Below are positions 1 to 8,251 of a DNA stretch of 64,000 nucleotides, piece after piece. The notes beneath the pieces are model-generated. The model was not told the DNA's origin. It made no database searches and saw only the letters and a list, made by a program, of their open reading frames with translations. The DNA is from JAFAGX01 sp963759875. GTDB lineage: Bacteria > Acidobacteriota > Terriglobia > Terriglobales > Acidobacteriaceae. How positions within the stretch are numbered: position 1 is the stretch's first letter; every line of letters starts with the position of its first letter. Location of the stretch: assembly GCA_963759875.1 (NCBI GenBank), contig CAVXBB010000015.1:372001-436000 (forward strand), read 5' to 3'. The translations under genes were made by a program, and so were the position numbers.

Positions 1-1
1 C

Positions 2-613
2 GAGGTCCAACCTGTGGGATCGCCAATTCCCCACCACGTTGATGTACGTGTGATCACCGCTACTCACCGCGATCTCACTAAGATGGTGGCGACGGGTAAG
101 TTCCGCGAGGATCTTTTTTACCGGCTCTCGGCACTGGAGATCTCTGTTCCCAGCCTGGCGGAGAGGAAGGAAGATCTACCGTTATTACAGCGGCATTTTC
201 TGGAAAAGTACACCAACCTTTATAAGAAAGAGATAGGCGGAATTACGCGGCGCGCGCAAACTCGATTGTCGGCGCATTCCTGGCCGGGGAACGTTCGAGA
301 ACTGGAGAACGCCATCAGTTCCGCCTGCATGATGGCGCTGGGACCAGTTATCGATGTGGCGGATTTGCCGGAAACGCTTCGCGCACCGGCGCAGGCGACC
401 GATTTCGCCAGTCAGGGTTTAGTCACGCTCGAAGCGATGCAGCAGCGCTATGTGCTTCAGGTGCTCCATCAGGTTCGTGGGAACAAAGCCAAAGCAGCCG
501 AAGTTCTCGGCGTCGGCCGAAACACGATTTACCAGATGCTTAGCCGCATGGGGAAAACGGCTGGGGCATACGCCGAATCCGAGGGCAACCTAGCAATATC
601 CTCAGGCAAATAG
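2..613 (+). CDS. Sigma-54-dependent response regulator, C-terminal part (5' end outside window)
   Basis: The frame is open from base 2, so the receiver and most of the AAA+ domain lie upstream of the window. What remains is the end of the AAA+ sigma-54 interaction domain (DVRVITATHRDL, FREDLFYRL, WPGNVRELEN) and a C-terminal Fis-type helix-turn-helix (GNKAKAAEVLGVGRNTIYQ). Proteins of this NtrC family use ATP hydrolysis to open sigma-54 promoters. It is clearly paralogous to the activator encoded at 775-2193, and the two genes converge tail to tail. Given the many sigma-54-like sites in the window it could act on flagellar promoters, but the target is inference. Confidence 0.93.
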   Translation, partial: EVQPVGSPIPHHVDVRVITATHRDLTKMVATGKFREDLFYRLSALEISVPSLAERKEDLPLLQRHFLEKYTNLYKKEIGGITRRAQTRLSAHSWPGNVRELENAISSACMMALGPVIDVADLPETLRAPAQATDFASQGLVTLEAMQQRYVLQVLHQVRGNKAKAAEVLGVGRNTIYQMLSRMGKTAGAYAESEGNLAISSGK

Positions 614-774
614 CACTTTCTGATGCACCAGGAAGGCGCTCGATCGGTTAGTAGCCGGCTCTCACCCCGGCACCATTCTTGCTGTCCCGCGGTCCCGAGT
701 GGTATCCGGAAACTGCCGAATGTACCGCGATGACGAAACCAGATCGTGGTCGCTACTGGCTTTTGTACTTAGTC

Positions 775-2193
775 TCACGCACTCGACTGCTGAATGCGGC
801 GCAGGAGCTGATAAACCGTGTTGCGGCCCACCCCGAGGATGGCAGCTGCTTTTGCCTTATTGCCTTGAACATAATCTAGAACCCGCATCACATAACGTCT
901 TTGCATGTCCTCAAGAGTACTGAACTCGTCGGCTTCAGAAATCTGCGGACGCGTAACCGCGCGGACGCGTTCCGGCAAATCCTCCAGATCGATCACGTTC
1001 CCGGCACACATGATACAGCTGCTGCTGATGACATTCTCCAACTCCCGTACGTTGCCGGGCCAGGGATAAGCGGCCAGGCGAACCTGCGCGCGGCGGGTAA
1101 CTCCGATGATATTTTTTTGATACATTCTGGAGTTTTTCTCCAGAAAGTGTCGCTGCAGCAAGGGCAAGTCCTCCCGGCGCTGCGCCAAAGTGGGCACGGA
1201 AATCTCCGCTCCCGCCAGACGGTAAAACAGATCTTGACGGAAACTGCCTTCGGCCACCATCTGAGGCAAGTCGCGATGGGTAGCTGCGATCACGCGCACG
1301 TCGATGTGACGGAGAACCGGCGATCCCACCCGCTGAACCTCGTGGTTTTGGAGAACTCGCAGGAGTTTTGCCTGTGCTGATGGCGGAAGTTCTCCCACCT
1401 CATCCAGGAACACAGTCCCGCCATTGGCATATTCAAAGACGCCTTGCTTATCCTGGACAGCGCCGGTAAAGGCACCGCGTACGTAGCCAAATAATTGACT
1501 TTCCAGCAGAGTCTCCACCAATGCTGAGCAATTGCAAATCGCAAAAGTGGCGGCCGCTACCGGGCTGAGGTGGTGCAGCGCTTGGGCGACCAGTTCTTTG
1601 CCTGTGCCTGTGGCTCCGGTTATAAGCACCGACCGGAAATGTGGAGCGATGCGGCGAATCCTCGCGAAGACCTCTAACATCAAGGGGCTGCGACCAACCA
1701 TTCCTTCAAACTCGTATGCGTCGAGCAAATCGTGATCCAACTGAAATGTGCGTGAGCGAGCTTCTGTTTCCTGGAGCAGGCCTTGAATGCATCCACGCAA
1801 TTTCTCTGGATTCAGTGGTTTTTTCAGATAGTCGCGTGCGCCCCGTCGGATCGCCTCAATCGCCGATTCGGTGGAGTAAGACGACGTCATGAGCACAAAA
1901 TCGATTCCCGGATCCTTTGCCAAAATGCGATCCAACAGTTCGATCCCGTTCATTCCCGGCATGACGAGATCCGCCAGCACGATCCTCGGCTGCACCTGGA
2001 AGAATCGCTCCAAGGCCACTTCTGCGTTGGGTGCTGTGAAGACCTGCACGGGTTGATCGGCGAGTGTGTTACGAATTAAATCTAAATTTTCCCGTGAGTC
2101 GTTTACCACCAATAGCTTCAGATGAACCCTAGGCTGGTTCAATGCCAGGTCCCCCTCGATTTCGAATGTCGCACAGCGTGCGTGTCCCAGCAT
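775..2193 (-). CDS. NtrC-family sigma-54-dependent response regulator
   Basis: This 472-residue protein has a receiver domain (about 26-140, phospho-acceptor Asp in VLADLVMPG, Lys in KKP). A complete AAA+ domain follows (about 165-400) with Walker A GATGTGKE, the sigma-54 contact loop GAFTGA and GTVFLDEVGELP. It ends with a Fis-type HTH (GNKAKAAAILGVGRNTVYQ). The first acidic pocket keeps one Asp (VVNDS). The ATG at 2193 has GGGGA just upstream. It converges with its paralogue ending at 613, and no partner kinase is adjacent. Family function is activation of sigma-54 promoters; the target genes cannot be read from the sequence. Confidence 0.93.
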   Translation of the reverse strand: MLGHARCATFEIEGDLALNQPRVHLKLLVVNDSRENLDLIRNTLADQPVQVFTAPNAEVALERFFQVQPRIVLADLVMPGMNGIELLDRILAKDPGIDFVLMTSSYSTESAIEAIRRGARDYLKKPLNPEKLRGCIQGLLQETEARSRTFQLDHDLLDAYEFEGMVGRSPLMLEVFARIRRIAPHFRSVLITGATGTGKELVAQALHHLSPVAAATFAICNCSALVETLLESQLFGYVRGAFTGAVQDKQGVFEYANGGTVFLDEVGELPPSAQAKLLRVLQNHEVQRVGSPVLRHIDVRVIAATHRDLPQMVAEGSFRQDLFYRLAGAEISVPTLAQRREDLPLLQRHFLEKNSRMYQKNIIGVTRRAQVRLAAYPWPGNVRELENVISSSCIMCAGNVIDLEDLPERVRAVTRPQISEADEFSTLEDMQRRYVMRVLDYVQGNKAKAAAILGVGRNTVYQLLRRIQQSSA

Positions 2194-2514
2194 GGTCCCC
2201 GTGAGGGTGTTCTAAAAATGGAACAGACCCTCGAAATCGCAGGCTAAATACGGTTATTCGTATCTTTTGGGCGACTACTAATGGCGCGCCTTGGGTACGT
2301 CTGTGTTCCGAAAACCGAACAGAGGGCTAATTGATGGACGCCACTGCAGTAAACGTTCGTTACACCCGTGGGGGTAACCGCTACCCGCACTCGATCGTAT
2401 GGTCGAAGGTTGGGTGGGTCAGTGATGATAATCACATTCAAAACAAGAACGAAACTCTTTCGTCATGTCCCAGCGTAACCCTCTCGCCGCGGAGATTGTG
2501 CCGATAGTATTGGC
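2194..2514. other. Intergenic region between divergent regulator and CxxC protein genes
   Basis: These 321 bases separate two divergently transcribed genes and should hold both promoters. I see an imperfect inverted repeat around 2308-2331 (CTGTGTTCCG / CCGAACAGAG) and a short GGGTA/TACCC repeat near 2371. A lone GCCGATAG box sits just before 2515 but has no matching -35 and lies too close to the ATG to trust. No convincing coding frame was found. Confidence 0.4.
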
Positions 2515-2838
2515 ATGTCCGGTCAGACAACTCTGGTTTTTCTCTCAACGAAGCTGTGTGATTTTTGCACGCAGGGGAAGTTCGTTAAAGCTTATGCCTG
2601 CCACTCTTTCGTGTATCTGAAAGGCACGCCTTTGGAGGCTCATGCGCATCAAGAGTGGACAGCATGTGCAGCATGCTCAGAATTGATTGATGGGGAAAAA
2701 TGGCAAGCTCTTACCGAACGGACGATGCGAGGCCTGGCGAATGATCACGAGGTTTCATACGAGGATGTGCGAGCGGTGCGCACACATATGCAAGACCTGC
2801 TTGCTGCGTTCCGGCAAAATATGATTCCGGAAGCTTGA
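2515..2838 (+). CDS. Small conserved-looking CxxC protein, probable metal binder
   Basis: The 107-residue product has an N-terminal CDFC motif and a second WTACAACSELI motif about 35 residues later. This spacing suggests a structural zinc site. I associate this CDFC...W-x-ACAAC pattern with small uncharacterised acidobacterial proteins, from memory rather than a search. No signal peptide or membrane segment is present. The ribosome binding site is poor. It stands alone between two sigma-54 activators on the opposite strand. Function unknown. Confidence 0.7.
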   Translation: MSGQTTLVFLSTKLCDFCTQGKFVKAYACHSFVYLKGTPLEAHAHQEWTACAACSELIDGEKWQALTERTMRGLANDHEVSYEDVRAVRTHMQDLLAAFRQNMIPEA

Positions 2839-2856
2839 GCGCCAACTGAAAACTCC

Positions 2857-4059
2857 CTAGATAATCACGTGCTGCGGCAGGATGGTTTGATCCGGCCCCA
2901 GTAGGATGCTCGCCCGTTCGATGACATTGCGCAACTCGCGCACGTTGCCAGGCCAGGTATGCTGGTGCAAAATTGCGCTGGCTTCCGGGCTGATATTGAC
3001 CTCTCGCGCACAGAATATGGCCAGGAAGTGCTGTGTCAGCAGGTCCAGATCGTCCAGTCGATCCCGTAGAGGAACCAGTTCGATGGGAAAGATGGAGATC
3101 CGGTAAAAGAGATCTTCGCGGAAATTATGTTCCTGCACCAGTCGACGGAGATTTGCGTTGGTAGCGGCAATCACCCGAACATCCACTCTGAACGTTTCTG
3201 TGCTGCCAAGCCGCTGCACTTCACCTTCCTCCAAAAACCGGAGAAGCTTTGATTGCAGGCCAATCGGAAGATCGCCGATTTCATCGAGGAATAGGGTTCC
3301 TCCCTGCGCAGCATGGATTCTGCCAATCCGGGATTGCACCGCACCGGTAAACGCACCTTTCACGAATCCGAAGAGCTCCGCTTCAAGAAGTGGCTCGGGA
3401 ATGGCGGCGCAGTTGATCACAACAAACGGTTTCAGTCGCCTTTGGCTGAGTTCGTGGACTGCTTGCGCTACAACGTCTTTTCCGGTTCCGCTCTCGCCCG
3501 TGATCAGCACAGTGGTGTTGCGCGGTGCGACCAACCTCACAATAGAAGACATGCGTAGCACAGCAACCGAGCGACCCACAAACTTTGGCAGACTGGTGTG
3601 CCGGGTCGAATCGTCCTCACACTCGTAAGCGGAAGCTGTTCCCATGGACAGCGAACTACCTTGACCGATCCGTTTCATGATCTCGAATGGCAAGGAATCG
3701 GGGGACGGAGTGGCTGCCAGTGGCTGGCCGGTATGGGGATTGATGGGAATGATGGTGATCGCAGGATACTGCGACCGGATTATGTGCTTGAACTCATCGA
3801 CGGTCAGATCTGGTAATCCGGGGTCGAGTAATATCAAAGACAATTCCTCAGCAGAAATCTTCTCCAGTGCTTCCGCCCCGCTGGTGGCCTCAAATATGCT
3901 CCACCGATCGGACTTAAGGCGCACGCTGAGATCGCGACGCAAATCTTGATTGCGGCTGATGAGAAGAAGGCCGGCAGAGGCCGCGGAAGGCACATACTCC
4001 GCAGCCAAGTTCTCTGATTCGAGGTTAATCTCCATGACCGAGTTCGTTCCCCTTTTCAC
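2857..4059 (-). CDS. Sigma-54 activator with degenerate receiver and no DNA-binding domain
   Basis: This 400-residue protein has a receiver-like N-terminus (about 28-125) that keeps an Asp in LILLDPGLPD but has lost the acidic pair (SRNQD). A full AAA+ domain follows (about 155-390) with Walker A GESGTGKD, GAFTGA and GTLFLDEIGDLP. The protein stops soon after WPGNVRELRNVIERA, so the Fis-type HTH found at the end of most family members is absent. It may act from solution or through a partner that binds DNA. A GTG at 4059 overlaps the preceding stop (GTGA); an ATG at 4035 is the alternative start. Last gene of a three-gene operon. Confidence 0.9.
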   Translation of the reverse strand: MKRGTNSVMEINLESENLAAEYVPSAASAGLLLISRNQDLRRDLSVRLKSDRWSIFEATSGAEALEKISAEELSLILLDPGLPDLTVDEFKHIIRSQYPAITIIPINPHTGQPLAATPSPDSLPFEIMKRIGQGSSLSMGTASAYECEDDSTRHTSLPKFVGRSVAVLRMSSIVRLVAPRNTTVLITGESGTGKDVVAQAVHELSQRRLKPFVVINCAAIPEPLLEAELFGFVKGAFTGAVQSRIGRIHAAQGGTLFLDEIGDLPIGLQSKLLRFLEEGEVQRLGSTETFRVDVRVIAATNANLRRLVQEHNFREDLFYRISIFPIELVPLRDRLDDLDLLTQHFLAIFCAREVNISPEASAILHQHTWPGNVRELRNVIERASILLGPDQTILPQHVII

Positions 4060-4373
4060 GCGCCGAGAGATGCAGATCGATCGGTGACATCACGCTCACG
4101 CGCCGCGCCACCGTTAAGTTCCTTGTGTCCTCTGATGCTTGATCGCAGAAGCTTGCGGACTTCGTCGAAGCTGTCGCCAACACGTCGCAGTTCTGCAATC
4201 GCACGTTCACAACATTGTCGGTAATCTTCGACGGTGTGCGCATTTTCCAGTGCCAGTTCGAGCACGCCCTGCAATACCGTGAGCGGCTGGGCGGTCTTGT
4301 GCAGCTCACGTGACATTGCGATTGCTGTACGCCGATTCATCTCTACCTCGTACCCTTGCTCGTCAGGAAACAT
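4056..4373 (-). CDS. Stand-alone HisKA/DHp-like protein without ATPase domain
   Basis: The 105-residue protein resembles the dimerisation/phospho-acceptor helix of histidine kinases. The segment ELHKTAQPLTVLQGVLELAL (about 23-42) aligns with the H-box pattern H-x3-QPLT, keeping the His but with Lys after it. A second helix (CCERAIAELRRVGDSFDEV) completes a hairpin-like pair. There is no ATP-binding domain. It starts 9 bases after the OmpR-type regulator with AAGGA upstream, and its stop overlaps the next start. Such a protein could be a phosphotransfer intermediate (compare Spo0B or ChpT) or a binding module; this is inference. Confidence 0.75.
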   Translation of the reverse strand: MFPDEQGYEVEMNRRTAIAMSRELHKTAQPLTVLQGVLELALENAHTVEDYRQCCERAIAELRRVGDSFDEVRKLLRSSIRGHKELNGGAARERDVTDRSASLGA

Positions 4374-4382
4374 CGTCCATCC

Positions 4383-5123
4383 TTAAGGTCTGTCGCTCAG
4401 AAGATAGCCCACGCCGCGAATGGTCCGGACCAGCTTGGGCGAGAAAGCTGCATCAACCTTATCTCGAACATATTTCATGTAGACGTCCACGAGGTTAGTA
4501 CTCCCGTCGTAGGAGGTTTTCCAGACATTCTCCATGATCATGGCGCGAGTAACTGGGCGGCGGGCGTTAACCATCAGGTATTCGAGGAGAGCAAATTCTT
4601 TTGCGGTCAGGTCGATCGCCTGGCCCGCCCTTTCAACCCGGAACTCGTCGCGGTTGAGTTTCAGATCGCCGACCTGGATTTGGCCCACGGAAGTATTGTT
4701 ATGGCGTCGCAAAAGTGCACGAGCTCTGGCCATGAGCTCCTGGAAAGAGAATGGTTTTACGAGGTAATCATCAGCGCCGGAATCCAGACTCGTGATCCGA
4801 TCTTCGACCGCGCCGCGCGCAGTGAGCACAAGGATAGGTAACCGGGAAGTAGTGGCGCGAAGCCGTTTGAGTAGAGACACACCGTCGAGTTTGGGCAGAT
4901 TCAAGTCGGTTACCAGCAGGTCGTATTCGCCCTGAAAGACAGCATCCGCAGCGGCCTCTCCGTCGTGGACCAGGTCCACGGCATATTCATTGTCTTGGAA
5001 CCCACGTTGCAGGAAGCGTGCTAAGGGAACGTCGTCTTCGGCCACCAGTACTCGGGATTGATGCAATCGTCTTGCTGATTCGTAGTTGGGAGTGTTGACA
5101 GTATTTGCGGTCTCGATCATCAT
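4383..5123 (-). CDS. OmpR/PhoB-type response regulator
   Basis: The 246-residue protein has a complete receiver (about 24-135): acidic pair in VLVAEDD, phospho-acceptor in LLVTDLNLPK, Lys in YLVKPF. A winged-helix DNA-binding domain follows (about 150-243, ending RTIRGVGYLL). The start is supported by GAGGGGAC. It heads an operon with the DHp-like protein and the HTH-less sigma-54 activator. A sigma-54-type site lies about 145 bases upstream with a hairpin between. No complete sensor kinase is adjacent. Confidence 0.95.
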   Translation of the reverse strand: MMIETANTVNTPNYESARRLHQSRVLVAEDDVPLARFLQRGFQDNEYAVDLVHDGEAAADAVFQGEYDLLVTDLNLPKLDGVSLLKRLRATTSRLPILVLTARGAVEDRITSLDSGADDYLVKPFSFQELMARARALLRRHNNTSVGQIQVGDLKLNRDEFRVERAGQAIDLTAKEFALLEYLMVNARRPVTRAMIMENVWKTSYDGSTNLVDVYMKYVRDKVDAAFSPKLVRTIRGVGYLLSDRP

Positions 5124-5187
5124 GTCCCCTCGTTTTCACCAATTTCTTCCGCTGACAGACGCAACAAGCAATGTTGGTCAGGTGGAC

Positions 5188-5225
5188 CCGAGTCTGCTTC
5201 ACCGAAGCCTACGCACCAGACTCGG
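5188..5225. repeat. Inverted repeat in leader of the response-regulator operon
   Basis: A perfect 9-bp inverted repeat (CCGAGTCTG ... CAGACTCGG) with a 20-base spacer lies between the predicted sigma-54 start near 5258 and the gene start at 5123. It could fold as an RNA hairpin in the roughly 135-base leader or bind a protein. Confidence 0.5.
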
Positions 5226-5268
5226 CTTACAGCTCCGGGCAGTTTTTCTCCTTGAGGGATTTGTCCAT

Positions 5269-5284
5269 TGCAATTAGAGAGCCT
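5269..5284 (-). promoter_or_regulatory. Putative sigma-54 promoter for the OmpR-type regulator operon
   Basis: On the minus strand the site reads AGGCTCTCTAATTGCA: GG-N10-GC with a perfect TTGCA -12 element and GGC at -24. Predicted start near 5258. The remaining intergenic DNA up to 5617 is AT-rich and holds an ATGTGT/ACACAT inverted repeat near 5375-5396 but no gene I can support. Confidence 0.5.
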
Positions 5285-5617
5285 TAATTGAAATTAGCGA
5301 TTTTTCCTGAGCTTTCCTAATTTCTGATTGACTCTGGGGAAAAGAATGAGGAAATGAAGTGTTCTCGATTCGAACATGTGTCATTGAATGGAACACATCG
5401 AGATCACGAGCAGGTGTGACAGAACTCACCAAGAAGATCTTCACGGGGAACTATCTTCGACGCACTTTAAACGCTTGCTCGAGATCGGAAGGGGCCTTCT
5501 AAGCAATTCAAAAAAAATTTCGACGGAAGAACATTATTCGTCTAATCACATACTAATTTTCGTCGGGCGATATTTCGTTCCACGGGATTGCCCGCAGTGG
5601 CCAGCTTGTCCGGCGCA

Positions 5618-6424
5618 TCAATTCGCCTTCGCAGACTTGGGCTCGGAGCTTGAGGCGGCTGCCTTGGCCTGTGGCTCTGGGTTGTCCCCAGGCACATCGG
5701 CGCTGACATCCAAATATTGCACGATTACCGAGATTCTTCGATTAGAAGGATCGAATGGGTTATCAGGGGTGCGCAACCTTTCATCGGCAAATCCCCTCAC
5801 CTGAGAAACCTGGTCTGCGCGAATACCATTTTGTTGCATGAGGCGGCGGGCCGCGTTGGCACGATCGCTCGAGAGCTCCCAGTTTCCATAGTCGCCCCTT
5901 CCAGCATACGGTTTGGAATCGGTATGGCCTTCAATGGAGAGCTTGTTGGGAAGCTTGCCCAATTCCGTGGCAAGCAAAACCAGCAAATCGGTTCCATCGC
6001 CGTTTGGCTTCGAGCTACCGCTCTCAAAGAATGTTCCCGAGGCGGTTTCCAGAAGCTCGATGCGCAATCCTTCTGCGGTGACCGTCATCTGGATCTGATT
6101 CTTCAGCTTGTCGAAATCATCCAAGCGGCGTACGGCCTTCTGCAGCTGCTCTTTCAGCTGGGACATGTTTTCTTTGGTCAAAGTGAAGTTGTCCCCGGAC
6201 CCGCGCTTGTCGGTCCCAACCATCTTGGAATTTCCTGACGGATCTTTGAAATAGCCGCCCACTGCTTGTTGTATCTGTTTGCTGCTATTCATCAGCCAGA
6301 GCACGATGAAGAGTGCCATCATAGCGGTGACGAAGTCCGCATAGGCCACTTTCCAGGCACCCCCGTGGTGCCCGCCGTGACCGACTTTTTTCTTCACGAT
6401 AATGATGGGGCGTGCTGGAGCCAT
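5618..6424 (-). CDS. motB: Flagellar motor stator protein MotB (pair 1)
   Basis: MotB anchors the stator to peptidoglycan and carries the ion-binding Asp. A single N-terminal membrane segment contains that Asp (VAYADFVTAMMALFIVLWLM). An OmpA-type domain occupies the C-terminal half (IEGHTDSKP, NWELSSDRA, NRRISVIV). The ATG at 6424 is chosen over upstream frame because AAGGAG lies 9 bases before it and the extension would overlap motA. The N-terminus is basic and rich in Gly and His (KKKVGHGGHHGGAW). It follows motA by 13 bases and shares its sigma-28 promoter. Confidence 0.95.
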   Translation of the reverse strand: MAPARPIIIVKKKVGHGGHHGGAWKVAYADFVTAMMALFIVLWLMNSSKQIQQAVGGYFKDPSGNSKMVGTDKRGSGDNFTLTKENMSQLKEQLQKAVRRLDDFDKLKNQIQMTVTAEGLRIELLETASGTFFESGSSKPNGDGTDLLVLLATELGKLPNKLSIEGHTDSKPYAGRGDYGNWELSSDRANAARRLMQQNGIRADQVSQVRGFADERLRTPDNPFDPSNRRISVIVQYLDVSADVPGDNPEPQAKAAASSSEPKSAKAN

Positions 6425-6437
6425 GGCACCGCTCTCC

Positions 6438-7325
6438 TTAGGCGGAAGCAGCAGCGGCCGCGGGTGCTTCCTGCTGTCCACTACCGCGGCAGGTTTTTTC
6501 CAATTCCGTAAACCCAGGGCGCAGATGGCCAGGGATGGCACGGCGGCCAAACTCAACCGCCATGATCGGCGCAGCACCCTTCAGGAAAGAAATCATTACA
6601 ACTCGAAGAACGTGAAGATAGGCTCGCTCTTCTTCGGATGCCTTCGCCATGTTTGCCGCCAGTGGCCCAACCAAGCCGTAGCACAGCAAAATGCCCAGGA
6701 ATGTTCCCACCAGCGCGGCCGCGACTTTGTGTCCGATTTCTTCAGGCGGACCGCCCAAAGCGCCCATCGTGATCACCACGCCGAGAACGGCCGCGACGAT
6801 ACCCAAGCCGGGCAGTGAGTCTGCCATGCTGCTCAGCGCCGTCACGGGCAAACTGGAATCGTGATGGTGCACCTCCATATCGAGATCCAGGAGTTGATCG
6901 AGATCGAATGCCTCGGTCCCTGTGATCGCCATCCGCAAGCTGTCACATAGGAAAGCCACGACGTGATGGTCGCTGAGAAAGCCCGGATACTTGGAAAAAA
7001 TGGGACTCTTGGTTGGCTCTTCCACATCGCTTTCGAGAGCCATGAGTCCGTCCTTACGTGCTTTGTTGAGCAACTCATACATCATCTTGAGCGATTCGAG
7101 ATATCTCTGCTTGGTAACCTTCGACCCTTTGAAGACTCCAACAACGCCAGCGGCGATTTGTTTGAGAATGTGAAGCGGATTGGCGATCAGAACCGTGCCG
7201 ATGCCGGCGCCGCCAATAATGATCAACTCGGCTGGCTGGATGAGAACGCGGAGGTTGCCGTGCTCCATGCAGTATCCGCTCACGATCGCGCCGAACACAA
7301 CCACGATCCCAATGATGGCAAACAT
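6438..7325 (-). CDS. motA: Flagellar motor stator protein MotA (pair 1)
   Basis: The 295-residue MotA forms the ion channel with MotB and contacts FliG. It has two N-terminal membrane segments, a large cytoplasmic loop containing MYELLNKARKDG, and two more membrane segments near 175-235 (LPGLGIVAAVLGVVITMGAL and FLGILLCYGLVGPLAANMAK). The C-terminus is Ala-rich. It is preceded by a near-consensus sigma-28 promoter and followed by motB. Confidence 0.96.
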   Translation of the reverse strand: MFAIIGIVVVFGAIVSGYCMEHGNLRVLIQPAELIIIGGAGIGTVLIANPLHILKQIAAGVVGVFKGSKVTKQRYLESLKMMYELLNKARKDGLMALESDVEEPTKSPIFSKYPGFLSDHHVVAFLCDSLRMAITGTEAFDLDQLLDLDMEVHHHDSSLPVTALSSMADSLPGLGIVAAVLGVVITMGALGGPPEEIGHKVAAALVGTFLGILLCYGLVGPLAANMAKASEEERAYLHVLRVVMISFLKGAAPIMAVEFGRRAIPGHLRPGFTELEKTCRGSGQQEAPAAAAASA

Positions 7326-7353
7326 AATTTCTCACCCAACAAGGGGTTTCCCC

Positions 7354-7381
7354 TAATCGGCAGAAATGGTTAAAAACTTTA
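7354..7381 (-). promoter_or_regulatory. Sigma-28 (FliA) promoter of motA-motB pair 1
   Basis: The minus strand reads TAAAGTTT, 12 bases, GCCGATTA. The -35 equals the enterobacterial FliA consensus, the -10 differs at one base, and the spacer is one longer than the usual 11. The motA ATG is 29 bases downstream of the -10. Confidence 0.85.
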
Positions 7382-7438
7382 GAGAAGTGATTGCGTTACA
7401 GGAACTTGGGATATTGCGTGCCGGTGAGGACGAAAACC

Positions 7439-8251
7439 TTACTGGCCAGCCTTAAGATCCGCGGGACGAGCCCGGCCGTAATCAGTGTGCGCGACGACGA
7501 CGAGATCCACCCTCCGGTTGGCTTTGCGGCCCTCCTGTGTGTCATTGCTGGCAATGGGGCGGTACTCGGAATATCCGGCGGCGGAGATCTGATGCGGATC
7601 GAAGCCGTGTTGTTCGATCAGCAATGAGACGACCTCAGTAGCCCGCGCTGTGGACAGCTCCCAATTGGAGTTGAATCGGCTCGTGTGAATCGGCTGATTG
7701 TCGGTATGGCCTTCAACCCTCAGTTGAAAACCTTTTTCGTTCAGAACTCCTGCGATTCTGGTCAGGGTTGCCTGCCCATCGGGCAGAAGAGTGGCATCAC
7801 CGCTGGCGAAGAATCCCACTTCACTCAGACTGACCACCAAACCTTCTGGTGTGACTCGCATCTGGATTTCGTGTTTCTTGATTTCTTCCCCTAGAGCTTC
7901 TTCCAGATCGTGTCGAAGTTTGTTCACGTCTGGTGCGCCTGCCGCGACCCCGGTCCTGCCCAGCGAGCCCGACAGAAGTTCTAACTGAGGTAGCTGTTGC
8001 GGAGTAGGCTGGCTTGCAGGAGCCCCCGACGCCTGTCGGCCGCCGCTTCCCGAACCAGTTCCGGTAAATACGCCCAATTCCTGGAATGCGCCCTCAATGG
8101 CCGCCGACACCTGAGCGACTTTTTTGTTGTCCACTTGCGCCGACGAGTACATGACCACGAAAAATGCAAACAGCAGCGTAATGAAATCGGCGTAAGAAAC
8201 CAGCCAACGCTCATGGTTTACATGCTCGTGTTTTTTCTTTCGTCGGCTCAT
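7439..8251 (-). CDS. motB: Flagellar motor stator protein MotB (pair 2)
   Basis: The 270-residue protein has a basic N-terminus, one membrane segment carrying the ion-binding Asp (VSYADFITLLFAFFVVMYSS), a Gly/Ser/Gln-rich linker (about 70-100) and an OmpA-type peptidoglycan-binding domain (VEGHTDNQP, NWELSTARA, NRRVDLVV). Its start overlaps the upstream motA stop by 4 bases. It differs clearly from the other MotB in the membrane segment and linker, so the two pairs are not recent duplicates. Confidence 0.95.
   Translation of the reverse strand: MSRRKKKHEHVNHERWLVSYADFITLLFAFFVVMYSSAQVDNKKVAQVSAAIEGAFQELGVFTGTGSGSGGRQASGAPASQPTPQQLPQLELLSGSLGRTGVAAGAPDVNKLRHDLEEALGEEIKKHEIQMRVTPEGLVVSLSEVGFFASGDATLLPDGQATLTRIAGVLNEKGFQLRVEGHTDNQPIHTSRFNSNWELSTARATEVVSLLIEQHGFDPHQISAAGYSEYRPIASNDTQEGRKANRRVDLVVVAHTDYGRARPADLKAGQ

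Noticed and set aside
2244..2441. 65-codon minus-strand frame between divergent regulator genes
   Set aside because: No start signal, odd composition; probably promoter DNA.
2499..2508. GCCGATAG box before the CxxC gene as a FliA promoter
   Set aside because: No -35 at the proper distance and only a few bases before the ATG.
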